Assembly (NCBI RefSeq): GCF_007097145.1
Contig: NZ_VJVZ01000006.1
Location: 124,001 to 188,000, forward strand
Direction of reading: 5' to 3'
Source of the DNA: Flavobacterium zepuense
GTDB taxonomy: Bacteria > Bacteroidota > Bacteroidia > Flavobacteriales > Flavobacteriaceae
Length of the DNA: 64,000 bases
Each line of letters starts with the position of its first letter. Position 1 is the stretch's first letter. The notes below the pieces were generated by a model that was given only the letters and a program-made list of their open reading frames with translations, did not search any database and was not told the origin of the DNA. Positions 19,349-28,655 of the stretch are shown here, one piece after another. The translations under genes and the position numbers were made by a program.

Positions 19349-21256
19349 ATGAGTTACTATCAGGTAAAAAATCTGGAACAATATTTTAAGCATTATAATA
19401 AATCCATTCGCGAACCCAGAAAATTTTGGGATAAAATTGCCGATGAAAACTTTACCTGGTACCAAAAATGGGACAAGGTTGTAGAGTTTGATATGCAGGA
19501 AGCCGAAGTTAAGTGGTTTGTTAACGCCAAAGTAAATATTACAAAAAACTGTATAGACCGCCATTTGGCAAAACGTGGCGAAAAGACTGCCATTATATTT
19601 GAGCCTAACGACCCTAAAGAAGAGGCAAAGCACATTACCTATAACCAGCTTTATGACGAGGTAGCCAAAATGGCTAATGTACTGCGTGAGCAGGGTATTA
19701 AAAAAGGCGACAGGGTTTGTATTTACCTGCCCATGATTCCGGAGCTTGCTTATACTGTTTTGGCATGTGCCAGGATAGGGGCAGTACACTCGGTAGTGTT
19801 TGCAGGATTCAGCGCTTCGGCAGTGGCTGCAAGGATAACCGATTCAGGTTGTAAAATGGTAATAACATCAGACGGTGGTTTCCGAGGCAATAAAACAATC
19901 GAACTTAAAAGCATTGTAGATGAAGCCATTAAAACCTGCCCAACTATAGAAACTGTTCTGGTTGTAAAAAGGACAAATGCCGAAATTACCATGAAGGAAG
20001 GCCGCGACCAGTGGCTACAGCCTTTAGTTGACGCCGCTCTTCCTAATAATGTGGCCGAGATAATGGATGCAGAAGATCCGTTGTTTATATTATACACATC
20101 CGGTTCTACGGGTAAGCCTAAAGGCATGCTGCACACCACAGCAGGCTATATGGTATATTCTGCCTATACTTTTAAAAATATTTTTGCTTACGAAGAAAAC
20201 GATGTGTACTGGTGTACTGCCGATATTGGCTGGATAACAGGACATTCTTACATACTTTACGGACCGTTACTTAACGGCGCTACTACGGTTATTTTTGAAG
20301 GTGTACCATCGTACCCTGATTTTGGCCGTTTTTGGGAAGTGATAGACAAGCATAAAGTAAACCAGTTTTACACTGCGCCAACAGCAATACGCTCATTGGC
20401 TAAAGAAAACTGGAGCTGGGTAGACAAGCACGACCTGTCATCACTAAAAGTAATCGGGTCAGTTGGTGAGCCAATAAACGAAGAGGCATGGCACTGGTAT
20501 AATGACCACGTAGGCAAAAAGAAATCGCCTATTGTAGATACCTGGTGGCAAACAGAAACGGGCGGTATCATGATATCTCCATTACCATTTGTTACCCCAA
20601 CCAAGCCAACGTATGCTACGCTACCATTGCCTGGCGTTCAGCCGGTGCTTATGGATGAAAAGCGTAACGAAATAGAGGGTAACCAGGTTGTGGGCAGCCT
20701 TTGTATTAAATTCCCGTGGCCGGGTATGGCGCGCACCATTTGGGGCGACCACCAAAGGTTTAAGGATACGTATTTTTCTACCTTCCCGGGTAAATATTTT
20801 ACAGGGGATGGCGCCCTGCGCGACGAGGTTGGCTACTATCGTATCACAGGCCGTGTGGATGATGTTGTTATAGTATCGGGCCATAACCTTGGTACAGCAC
20901 CAATAGAAGATGCTATTAACGAGCACCCTGCGGTGGCAGAATCGGCTATTGTAGGCTTCCCGCATGATGTTAAGGGTAATGCGCTGTATGGCTTTATCAT
21001 CCTTAAAGAGTCGGGCGCCGGCCGTATGAAAGAGAACCTTGAAAAAGAGATTAACGAGCACATATCAAGCCACATTGGCCCAATTGCCAAGCTCGATAAA
21101 ATACAGTTTGTATCAGGATTGCCTAAAACGCGTTCGGGCAAGATTATGAGGAGGATACTCCGCAAAATTGCCGAGGGCGACTTTAGTAACTTTGGCGATA
21201 CAAGCACACTGCTTAACCCCGAGATAGTTGAGGAAATTAAGCAGGGTAAACTTTAA
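19349..21256 (+). CDS. acs: Acetate-CoA ligase (acetyl-CoA synthetase)
   Basis: Activates acetate to acetyl-CoA through acetyl-AMP; cytoplasmic. 635 residues, normal for Acs. The AMP-binding P-loop motif LFILYTSGSTGKPKGMLHTT lies near residue 250, WWQTETGG near 398, and the C-terminal TRSGKIMRR carries K598, the lysine that is reversibly acetylated in this family. It lies a few kilobases from the DUF294/CBS protein and DnaQ-like exonuclease genes at 26.0-28.5 kb, which often accompany acs and an acetate permease. No permease is visible here. A strong terminator follows. Confidence 0.97.
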   Translation: MSYYQVKNLEQYFKHYNKSIREPRKFWDKIADENFTWYQKWDKVVEFDMQEAEVKWFVNAKVNITKNCIDRHLAKRGEKTAIIFEPNDPKEEAKHITYNQLYDEVAKMANVLREQGIKKGDRVCIYLPMIPELAYTVLACARIGAVHSVVFAGFSASAVAARITDSGCKMVITSDGGFRGNKTIELKSIVDEAIKTCPTIETVLVVKRTNAEITMKEGRDQWLQPLVDAALPNNVAEIMDAEDPLFILYTSGSTGKPKGMLHTTAGYMVYSAYTFKNIFAYEENDVYWCTADIGWITGHSYILYGPLLNGATTVIFEGVPSYPDFGRFWEVIDKHKVNQFYTAPTAIRSLAKENWSWVDKHDLSSLKVIGSVGEPINEEAWHWYNDHVGKKKSPIVDTWWQTETGGIMISPLPFVTPTKPTYATLPLPGVQPVLMDEKRNEIEGNQVVGSLCIKFPWPGMARTIWGDHQRFKDTYFSTFPGKYFTGDGALRDEVGYYRITGRVDDVVIVSGHNLGTAPIEDAINEHPAVAESAIVGFPHDVKGNALYGFIILKESGAGRMKENLEKEINEHISSHIGPIAKLDKIQFVSGLPKTRSGKIMRRILRKIAEGDFSNFGDTSTLLNPEIVEEIKQGKL

Positions 21257-21284
21257 TGACTAACCCAAATTTAAATTGAGAGAG

Positions 21285-21313
21285 CAGTCCCCCTAAAAGG
21301 GGACTGTTTTTTT
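21285..21313 (+). terminator. Rho-independent terminator of acs
   Basis: An 8-bp stem CAGTCCCC / GGGGACTG with a six-base loop is followed by seven T residues, 28 bases after the acs stop. Confidence 0.9.
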
Positions 21314-21373
21314 ATGCCCAATTAATTTTGCATTACTGCTTTTTATATATTTATGCAATTCAACTTTACTACT

Positions 21374-22057
21374 ATGCATAAAAATTACTTACTGCTAATT
21401 ACTCTGTTGTTTATCAGTTTTACATCGTATTGCCAAACCTATACGTTTGATTATATGGTGGAGTACAGTTATAAAAACTTTACAGATACAGTTAAAAAAT
21501 CAACTAAATCAAGAGCCTCAACTTTATACTGCTTTATCAATTCTAAAAGTAATGTATGTTATATGAATGTGCATGAATCTAAAGGCAAAACCCATATGCA
21601 GCCTACGCTTGAAACAGGTAAATTTTATTTATCAAGCATGCCCACAGAGGATTTTTTTGTGGAAGGCATTAGCATGAAATGCCCATATTCTGGTTTTATA
21701 CCGCCATCAGACAAAAAGCCTAAAGATTTTGAGTTTATAGCTAAAGCAGATACTATGATAAATACACAGCCTTTTAAACATTATGTATTAAAGCCGATAA
21801 ACGAAAAAAAGTTTAAAAAGGGAGAAATAAATATTGAGCACTATATTATAGATAATAGTCTTGATTTTCAAATACCAATATTGTCAGGGCAAAGCCTTAG
21901 TTATAAATTCTGGGAGAATGGGGCTAAATTACCAAATGGTATATTAAAGGAAGTTTTTGGCATTAATGCTGAAGGAAAAAGGACATTTGAACAAAAAATG
22001 GTTCAGGTATTACCTATCAAAAAGATAATAATTATTGATAACAGTAAATGTAAATGA
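21374..22057 (+). CDS. Exported protein of unknown family, first of a tandem paralog pair
   Basis: 227 residues from ATG 21374, chosen because MHKNYLLLITLLFISFTSYC is a good signal peptide; an in-frame ATG at 21353 would add seven residues ahead of it. After cleavage the protein begins QTYTFDYMVEY. It shares with the next gene the blocks TYTFDY, TE(D/N)FFVE..SMKCP, IDNSLDF, PNG(I/V)(L/I)K and IIIID near the end, so the two arose by tandem duplication. Its TGA overlaps the ATG of the second copy (ATGA). I do not recognise the family; GLPGLI-like proteins have a similar opening, but the hallmark motif is absent. Confidence 0.75.
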   Translation: MHKNYLLLITLLFISFTSYCQTYTFDYMVEYSYKNFTDTVKKSTKSRASTLYCFINSKSNVCYMNVHESKGKTHMQPTLETGKFYLSSMPTEDFFVEGISMKCPYSGFIPPSDKKPKDFEFIAKADTMINTQPFKHYVLKPINEKKFKKGEINIEHYIIDNSLDFQIPILSGQSLSYKFWENGAKLPNGILKEVFGINAEGKRTFEQKMVQVLPIKKIIIIDNSKCK

Positions 22058-22730
22058 TAAAGTTAATCAAAATAATTTTTGTATTTTTTTTGCCTTACGT
22101 ATGTTTAGCCAAACCTATACGTTTGATTATGTGCTGCAATACAAAACGGAAACAGTTGAAGATACCACGACCAACTTTAAACGAGTTTCTACGTTTTACA
22201 GGTTCTTTAACTCTATAGACAATACTTCGGCATTGACTGTTTGGGATAAAGGCAAACTTACTATTATTGAATTGCTTGCTTACGATAATAAATATTATAG
22301 GGGAGAAATACCTACCGAGAATTTTTTTGTGGAGGCTTTAAGTATGAAATGTCCGCGTGTTGGTTATCATCATACACCTACATACCGGCCTAAAGATTAT
22401 AAGTTTATAAACCATGGCGATACTGTTATAAATACCCTTATGTATAGCCGTGTAGAATTACAGCCGGTTAATACAAGGCGTTATGAAAAAATGGTAATTT
22501 TTAAAGAAATATTTCTTATAGATAACAGCCTCGATTTTTCGCTACCTTTAATCTTCCCGTTAAGTGTTTTGCATAAACTTTGGGAAAAGGGAGTTAAAGT
22601 ACCTAACGGTGTTATAAAAGATCTAAAAGGATATGATATTACCGGGCGGGAGGTTTATCATATGGAGCTACAGAGTATTTTTCCTATAACTAAGATTATC
22701 ATAGTAGATAAAAAAAATTGTGAATGGTAA
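22054..22730 (+). pseudogene. Second tandem paralog, signal peptide and mature part in different frames at a T8 tract
   Basis: ATG 22054 overlaps the stop of the first copy (ATGA) and encodes MIKLIKIIFVFF, a good signal-peptide start. After the T8 run at 22084-22091 that frame loses similarity, while the -1 frame continues LRMFSQTYTFDYVLQY and matches the first paralog to the end (22730). One extra T, or a ribosomal -1 slip on T_TTT_TTG, would join them into about 225 residues, close to the 227 of the sister protein. The mature part is intact with no further damage. A TTG at 22035 opens the second frame but gives no signal peptide. Candidates are a frameshift mutation, phase variation, programmed slippage or a sequencing error. 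Function unknown. Confidence 0.75.
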
Positions 22731-22779
22731 TGTTTTTGTTTTAACAGCTGTTACACTTTCAGTATCGTTATCATTTCAA

Positions 22780-22787
22780 TATATTTG
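22780..22787 (+). promoter_or_regulatory. -7 promoter element of the PAS histidine kinase gene
   Basis: TATATTTG (TAnnTTTG) lies 28 bases before the ATG. It implies that the kinase is transcribed separately from the paralog pair. Confidence 0.45.
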
Positions 22788-22815
22788 TATATAACCTAAT
22801 TATACTACAACACTA

Positions 22816-25530
22816 ATGCAACATTCCGGTTCGCCTGACGGACACCTGCAACGGGCACTTAATGCATCGGGTATAGGCTCGTGGCATTTTGATCCAACAA
22901 ACAGCATTATGTCTCTTGATGCAAAGGCTCAGGAGCTTTTTGGGTATCAGGCTGATAGCGGTACTACTACCCATATATTTTCTTTAGCCCATGGCAGGGA
23001 TGGTGCTATAGCCGCCATTGCTTTGCAAACCGCATTACAGTTAGGCATAATAGATGTTCAGTACCACAATGTCCAAAACCAAATGATATGGGTTAAAGGT
23101 AGCAGGGATGGAGATTACTTATATGGAACGGTACAGTCATCATCAAGTAAAGATGTTGCATTAAGTATAGGTGAAAATCCCGAAACGCTTAACGCAATTA
23201 TTAGCCAGTCTAACATTGGTATTGGATTATATGTGGGCCGCGAACTGGTTGTAGGTGTAGCAAATAGTGTTATACTTAATTTTTGGGGTAAGGGTATTGA
23301 GGTTATTGGGCAAACGCTTGAAAAAGCTTTGCCTGAATTGGAAGGCCAGCCATTTTTACAAATATTAGATGACGTTTTTACGTCAGGGCAAATATACCAG
23401 GTTAGCGAAGCTCCGGTAGATTTAGCCATGAATGGTGTATTTGGTACTTATTATTTCGATTTTATGTACAAACCGTTGTTTAATAATAACAATGAAGTAT
23501 ATGCCATATTAAATACAGCGATTGAGGTGACCGACCGCGTGTTTACCAAACGCAAAATGCAGGCAAGTGAGGCGCGCTTTAGGGCTGTTACAGAGCAAAG
23601 CCCCATGGCTATTGGGCTGCTTACAGGTAAGGATATGGTTGTTGAAATAGCCAACGAAAGGTTGCTGAATATTTGGGGTAAAGATACCTCAGTAATAAAC
23701 AAACCACTTATTGATGCCATACCCGAAATTGAAGGCCAGGGATTTTTAGAACTGCTTGATGGCGTTTATACCACCGATATTCCGCATCATGGTTATGAAA
23801 CACCGGTTAAGCTGGAACACAATAATGTGCTGACTGATTTTTATGTGGATTTTACTTACTCCGCCTTAAAAAATGAGAATGGAGAGAATACAGGCGTGTT
23901 GGTACTTGCTATAGATGCTACTGAGCGTGTAAACAGTATTCGTAAAATAGCCGAAAGCGAAGCAAGGTTTAAAGCCGTTATATATTCGGCACAAGCGGCA
24001 ATGGCGGTTTTTAAAGGCCGTAATGCGCTGGTTGCCGATATTGCCAATGATGCGTTCCTTAAATTTGTAGGCAGGAGCGAGCATGAATTTGTTGGCTTAC
24101 CGTTGCTGGAATCGATGCCCGAAATGGAAGGGCAGGCATCTATAGGCCTTATGCATGAAGTTTTTGATAAGGGAATTAAGACACACCACTATGGCCGCCA
24201 GGTAAATATTATGCGTAATGGCGAGCTGCATACAAATTTTTACAATGTAAGCTATACGCCTCTTTTTGATGCTAACGGAGAAGTATATGCTGTGCTGGAT
24301 ATTGCGATTGATGTTACCGAAACTATTAAAACCCAAAAAGCTATTGTTGAGGCCGAAGCATCTTTGCGTGGTGCTGTTGAATTGGCAGAACTTGGCACCT
24401 GGAGCCTTGATCCGGAAACCCGTATTGTAACGTACTCAGACAGGATGTTAGAGTGGTATGGTTTTAGCGGAAAGCCAGAAGATGTTAGTGATGTATATAA
24501 TATAATCCATGAGAATGACAGGGAGCGTATTGTGCAGGCTATTGTCAGGGCTTTAGATCCGGGTTCGGACGGTATTTATGATGAAGAATATGCCATTATA
24601 AACCGCCTCAATGGCCGCGAGCGCATTTTACACGCTCAGGGCAAAGCCTTTTTTGATGCTGATGGCAAGCCTTATCAGATAAGTGGTACCGCCCAAGACA
24701 TTACCACACAAAAACGCCTTCAGCTTTCGCTGGAAAATGAGGTTAAAGAGCGTACAGAAGCATTACAAAGAGCCAATAACGAGCTGGAAGAAATGAATAA
24801 TAAGCTCATTAACTCTAACGAGGAGCTTGCCCAGTACGCCTATGTTGCCAGCCACGATTTGCAGGAGCCGCTGCGCAAAATAAATATGTTCTCAAACATG
24901 CTTAAAGAGAGAGATGCCCAGGATGTGCACAAGGGCATTATTGACAAGATCATTAAGTCGTCTGAAAGGATGTCGTTGCTTATCAAAGACCTTTTGGAGT
25001 TTTCCCGACTACTAAATCCCGATACACGTTTTATTTGTACCGATTTATACGAGATAGTTAAGGCGGTAAAAAGTGATTTTGAACTGCTTATTGAAGAAAG
25101 GCAGGCGGACGTGCACATAAGCACACTGCCCGTTATAGAGGCGGTTCCGTTGCAAATGAACCAATTGTTCTATAACCTTTTAGGCAACGCTATTAAGTTT
25201 GTTGAGCAGGGAACCATCCCCAAAATAATGATACAGTGCGAAAAAATAACCCATGCCGAAGCCGCAATACACATAGCACATCCAGGTGCCTGTGCTTACT
25301 ACCGCTTTACCATTGCCGATAATGGTATTGGTATTGAAGAGCAGTACCAAAAACAAATTTTTGAGGTGTTTAAAAGACTGCACTCCCGTTCCGAATATTC
25401 AGGGTCGGGGATAGGGCTGGCTATTTGCCGGCGCATTGTGGGCAATCACGGTGGTGCTATCTACATTAATTCGGTAATGGGCGAGGGCACTGCCTTCCAT
25501 ATCATATTGCCCGAAAAACAAGTAATCTAA
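22816..25530 (+). CDS. Multi-PAS sensor histidine kinase without transmembrane segments
   Basis: 904 residues. Five PAS-like modules in order (about 10-110, 125-240, 250-370, 380-500, 510-632). Modules 2-4 share the block (I/L)(P/L)E(I/M/L)EGQ, indicating internal duplication. A short coiled coil (about 635-670) leads to the HisKA dimerisation helix with phospho-acceptor H680 (VASHDLQEPLRK), then the ATPase domain with NQLFYNLLGNAIKF (N box), DNGIGI (G1) and GSGIGLAICRRI (G2). There is no signal peptide or membrane helix, so it is probably cytoplasmic. No response regulator is adjacent; ligand and partner are unknown. It lies between acs and the DUF294/exonuclease pair, where acetate-responsive regulators sit in some bacteria. 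Confidence 0.92.
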   Translation: MQHSGSPDGHLQRALNASGIGSWHFDPTNSIMSLDAKAQELFGYQADSGTTTHIFSLAHGRDGAIAAIALQTALQLGIIDVQYHNVQNQMIWVKGSRDGDYLYGTVQSSSSKDVALSIGENPETLNAIISQSNIGIGLYVGRELVVGVANSVILNFWGKGIEVIGQTLEKALPELEGQPFLQILDDVFTSGQIYQVSEAPVDLAMNGVFGTYYFDFMYKPLFNNNNEVYAILNTAIEVTDRVFTKRKMQASEARFRAVTEQSPMAIGLLTGKDMVVEIANERLLNIWGKDTSVINKPLIDAIPEIEGQGFLELLDGVYTTDIPHHGYETPVKLEHNNVLTDFYVDFTYSALKNENGENTGVLVLAIDATERVNSIRKIAESEARFKAVIYSAQAAMAVFKGRNALVADIANDAFLKFVGRSEHEFVGLPLLESMPEMEGQASIGLMHEVFDKGIKTHHYGRQVNIMRNGELHTNFYNVSYTPLFDANGEVYAVLDIAIDVTETIKTQKAIVEAEASLRGAVELAELGTWSLDPETRIVTYSDRMLEWYGFSGKPEDVSDVYNIIHENDRERIVQAIVRALDPGSDGIYDEEYAIINRLNGRERILHAQGKAFFDADGKPYQISGTAQDITTQKRLQLSLENEVKERTEALQRANNELEEMNNKLINSNEELAQYAYVASHDLQEPLRKINMFSNMLKERDAQDVHKGIIDKIIKSSERMSLLIKDLLEFSRLLNPDTRFICTDLYEIVKAVKSDFELLIEERQADVHISTLPVIEAVPLQMNQLFYNLLGNAIKFVEQGTIPKIMIQCEKITHAEAAIHIAHPGACAYYRFTIADNGIGIEEQYQKQIFEVFKRLHSRSEYSGSGIGLAICRRIVGNHGGAIYINSVMGEGTAFHIILPEKQVI

Positions 25531-25538
25531 ATAGAATT

Positions 25539-25991
25539 ATGAAAGGTTTTTTCAGGGAATTGTTTGAGTATACGTTTCATTTTAATGAAAAGGTAATAGA
25601 TGTTGTGCTGAACAACCGCGAAACCGTATCTGATAAAACCATATCGCTGATTTGCCATACCATAAATACCCAGGAAGTTTGGAATTCCCGTATTTTAGGC
25701 AATCCAAGCCTTACCGGGCCGTGGGATATACAGCTTGTTGAGAACTTATTACACCTTAATCAGGTAAACTTTAAAGATTCGCTGCATATAATAGATAACT
25801 TTGAGTTTGAAAGGGTTATTGATTACACAAACAGCAGGGGAGAGCAGTATGAAAATACTGTGAAAGACATCCTGTTTCACATCAACAATCATTCTACCTA
25901 CCATCGGGGGCAAATTGCAACCGATTGCAAGCTACACGGCATAAAGCCGCTGGTTTCTGACTATATTTTTTATAAGCGCGACAGTATTTAG
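25539..25991 (+). CDS. DinB family protein (putative metal-dependent four-helix bundle)
   Basis: 150 residues. The metal-binding His pattern of the DinB/YfiT fold is visible: an H in ICHTINTQEVWNSRI and the C-terminal HINNHSTYHRGQI. Members include thiol S-transferases and many DNA-damage-induced proteins of unknown role. It starts 8 bases after the histidine kinase stop, so the two probably form an operon. Its end overlaps the end of the convergent exonuclease gene by 4 bases. Confidence 0.85.
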   Translation: MKGFFRELFEYTFHFNEKVIDVVLNNRETVSDKTISLICHTINTQEVWNSRILGNPSLTGPWDIQLVENLLHLNQVNFKDSLHIIDNFEFERVIDYTNSRGEQYENTVKDILFHINNHSTYHRGQIATDCKLHGIKPLVSDYIFYKRDSI

Positions 25992-26590
25992 CTTATGCGC
26001 AGTTTCCTTTTAAGCTTTAAGAAAACCAATGCCGTAGTATAAGCATTGCCCCAGGCAGTGTGCCTTTCGCTTTTGTCTATTTTAAGGGCATCGCAAAGTT
26101 CATCAAGGGTAGATTGTGTATCATCAGGAAGGCCTTTAAAACGGCTGTACAGCACGTTAGTATCCATAACCGGGTTTTTAATACGGCCCAGATCAAGGCG
26201 TTTTAATGCCTGATTGATCATTTCTATATCAAGGTTAACGTTATGGCCTACAAGGGTGGAGTCTTTTATAAAATTAATAAAACGGATCATCCCTTCAGCT
26301 TCAACCACCTTTTCGTTATCATCTTTTAAAATACCGCTGCGAGCTATAGATTGTGTTTCAAACTTTTCCTGCTTTATGTTTACCTCTAAAAAATCGCCTA
26401 CTTCTATAGCATTGCCTTTTACTGCAATAGCACCTACAGCAAGCACCACATCTTCTTTAAAATCAAGGCCTGTGGTTTCCATATCAAAAACCACATAGCG
26501 CTTTAGGCCGTCCTTTTCGTCATCAAAAAGGGCAACATAATTTTTCCAGAACTGGGGCAGGCTGGTACCGGTAAGCCATTCAAAAGCCAT
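25988..26590 (-). CDS. DnaQ-like DEDDh exonuclease with an altered motif III
   Basis: 200 residues with a 3'-5' exonuclease fold. Motif I is FDMETTG (D36, E38), motif II GHNVNLDIEM (D121), and motif III starts at H177. In active DEDDh enzymes an Asp lies five residues after that His; here it is N182 (HTAWGNA, AAT codon at 26045-26047). Loss of one metal ligand should weaken or abolish nuclease activity. It begins 1 base after the stop of the DUF294/CBS gene, so the two are co-transcribed. This pairing is recurrent near acs in other bacteria, and its role is not established. Confidence 0.85.
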   Translation of the reverse strand: MAFEWLTGTSLPQFWKNYVALFDDEKDGLKRYVVFDMETTGLDFKEDVVLAVGAIAVKGNAIEVGDFLEVNIKQEKFETQSIARSGILKDDNEKVVEAEGMIRFINFIKDSTLVGHNVNLDIEMINQALKRLDLGRIKNPVMDTNVLYSRFKGLPDDTQSTLDELCDALKIDKSERHTAWGNAYTTALVFLKLKRKLRIS

Positions 26591-26591
26591 A

Positions 26592-28511
26592 TTAATTAAT
26601 GTAAGTTAAAGAAAAACGGTTTTTAATAAGGTCCTGGATATCACTAATAGGCTGAAAGCAGTTTTTAAGCTTAACCTTATCTACCTTAGAAAGCTCATTT
26701 AAATTAAGATACCTGCCGTTACTGCTGTTTACAAGGCCCTCCTCTGTACGGAAATGCTGAAGAATGTTAAATGCCTCGGCACATTCATCATACAGGTCGG
26801 TATGCTGTGGTTCCAGTTCAGCCAGCTTTTTAAAACGGTGATAAGTATTGGTAATTTCGGTAACGCCCATGCTTAAAGCCAGCAGCCTTGCCGCATCTAT
26901 AAGCGGCTCAAGGGCGCGTGCCTTAATATCAAAGTAATCTTTGTGTTCTCCATCGCCCTCTACTAAAAACTGCCTAAAAAAGCCCAACGGTGGTGGGTTC
27001 TTTAGTGTATCGTTAGCCAGGAAGGCAAAAAATTTCTTATTACGTTCTATATTTTGTTTTATGGTTTCGGTTAGGGTATCTTCAATGGCAGGATAGCCGT
27101 AAATAAAGTCGAAATCAAAAAACAGGGTACTTATCTCAATATCTTTCTCGGCAGGGGTATTGATCCATGCATTGTATTGTTTAATCCAGTCGGTTAACGA
27201 TTTGCACCACTGCGGGTTGCGTGCCATAATATTGTAAGGCGAAAACTCGTAGCCAACTTTATTAAGCGAATCGGTAACCAGTTCGGCCAGCTCTAAAAAA
27301 TAGCGTTTTACGGTTTCATACTGGGCAGGCTCTACATCTTCAAACACCAGTGCATTATCCTGGTCGGTCATCAGCAACTGCTCCTTACGTCCCTGGCTGC
27401 CAATGTTTACCCACACAAAACGCACGGGGGGCAGGCTGCCTATTTTCTCAACGGCAAGTTCTATGGCACGGCGGGTAAGGGCAATGTTTATCTCGGCAAC
27501 AATATTGGATATGTGCGAAATAGGGATGTTCTTATCAATGGAATTCTGAATAAGGTCGGTCAGCTTTTCGCGGACGTATTTCAGTTCCTTATTATTGGTT
27601 GCCCTGCGGGTTTGTTTAAGTAAAACACCGGGCGTATTAGCCTGTGCTGCAACCACATCATGTTCTGATATTATACCGCTCACGGGGGTATTATCGGTAC
27701 CATCGCGGGTAACGCAAAGGTGTCCCACATTGTGCTTAAGCATTATCATTTGCGCCTCGGCAACCGATATGTTATCAGGCACGGTAATAACAGGGCTTGT
27801 CATAACCTCACGGGCTTCGGCAGTTATGGGTAAAATACCGGTAGCGATTTTAGACCGTAAATCCCTGTCGGTAATAATGCCAACCGGCAGCTGGTCCTGC
27901 TGAATGATAACACTGCCAATAGAGCCGTTAGCCATGGTTTTGGCAATGAACATAACCACGTCTTCCGGATTGGCCGTTATAGGGTTACGCGTGTATTTAA
28001 TAGGCTGAAAGTACTGTATATCTGCAACCTGATCGCTAAAAACAGTGTTTTCGGCCAGTAGTTTCCCGCTGCGCTCTTTATCATAAGGGTTTCGCGTTTG
28101 CGATGCAAAGCTTTCCAGTAAAAACTCAAGCACGCTGGGATTCTCCTTAACATAGGTTTGAAACGCCGCGATAGGGATGCCGTAAATGATAGATTCCTCA
28201 CGGGCACGGGCCGTCATGAGGTAATCGTTCTTGGCAAAAAACGGGCGAAGGCCTAAAATGTCGCCTTCATCGCATTTGTCTATCAGGGTTTCCTCGGCAT
28301 CAGAGGTAAGTGAAAGCCCCACGGCCCCATCTTTAACAATGTAAAAATCAGGGTGTGTAGTATCGCCACCCCTAAAAAGAACCTGGTTCTTTTCGAGGTA
28401 TACCACTTTGCTTTGGGTTGCTATATAAAATAAATCGGCAGGGGCCAGGCTGCTAAAGGGCGGGTAGTGCTTTAAAAAATCGGCAATACCCTGGGCTACA
28501 GGATTATTCAT
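26592..28511 (-). CDS. Cyclic-nucleotide-binding-like / CBS / DUF294 nucleotidyltransferase-like protein
   Basis: 639 residues, cytoplasmic. An N-terminal cNMP-binding-like beta roll (about 15-130) is followed by two CBS domains (about 170-290; GIITDRDLRSK, GIISEHDVVAAQ) and a DUF294 nucleotidyltransferase-like domain with GSQGRKEQ (371-378) and TDQDNALVF (382-390). The C-terminal DUF294-associated helical domain runs from about 480. The G-S...D-x-D pattern is that of GlnD-type nucleotidyltransferases. The N-terminal and CBS domains suggest regulation by nucleotides. It forms a two-gene operon with the DnaQ-like exonuclease and may tie in to acetate metabolism through acs. Confidence 0.9.
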   Translation of the reverse strand: MNNPVAQGIADFLKHYPPFSSLAPADLFYIATQSKVVYLEKNQVLFRGGDTTHPDFYIVKDGAVGLSLTSDAEETLIDKCDEGDILGLRPFFAKNDYLMTARAREESIIYGIPIAAFQTYVKENPSVLEFLLESFASQTRNPYDKERSGKLLAENTVFSDQVADIQYFQPIKYTRNPITANPEDVVMFIAKTMANGSIGSVIIQQDQLPVGIITDRDLRSKIATGILPITAEAREVMTSPVITVPDNISVAEAQMIMLKHNVGHLCVTRDGTDNTPVSGIISEHDVVAAQANTPGVLLKQTRRATNNKELKYVREKLTDLIQNSIDKNIPISHISNIVAEINIALTRRAIELAVEKIGSLPPVRFVWVNIGSQGRKEQLLMTDQDNALVFEDVEPAQYETVKRYFLELAELVTDSLNKVGYEFSPYNIMARNPQWCKSLTDWIKQYNAWINTPAEKDIEISTLFFDFDFIYGYPAIEDTLTETIKQNIERNKKFFAFLANDTLKNPPPLGFFRQFLVEGDGEHKDYFDIKARALEPLIDAARLLALSMGVTEITNTYHRFKKLAELEPQHTDLYDECAEAFNILQHFRTEEGLVNSSNGRYLNLNELSKVDKVKLKNCFQPISDIQDLIKNRFSLTYIN

Positions 28512-28655
28512 TACCGCACATATTACCTGATAAAAATACTATTTTATTGGTCAACAAAAAAGAAATGCTTACAGCAAATACCTAAAGGTTTGTTAAAATT
28601 ATTGTATGTCAAAACCTCTTACTAAATTTACGCTACAAATAAATAAACTATAACA

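Noticed and set aside
22035..22056. TTG start for the second paralog at 22035
   Set aside because: It gives no signal peptide and lies inside the first paralog. The ATG at 22054 overlaps the stop and encodes a proper signal peptide in another frame.
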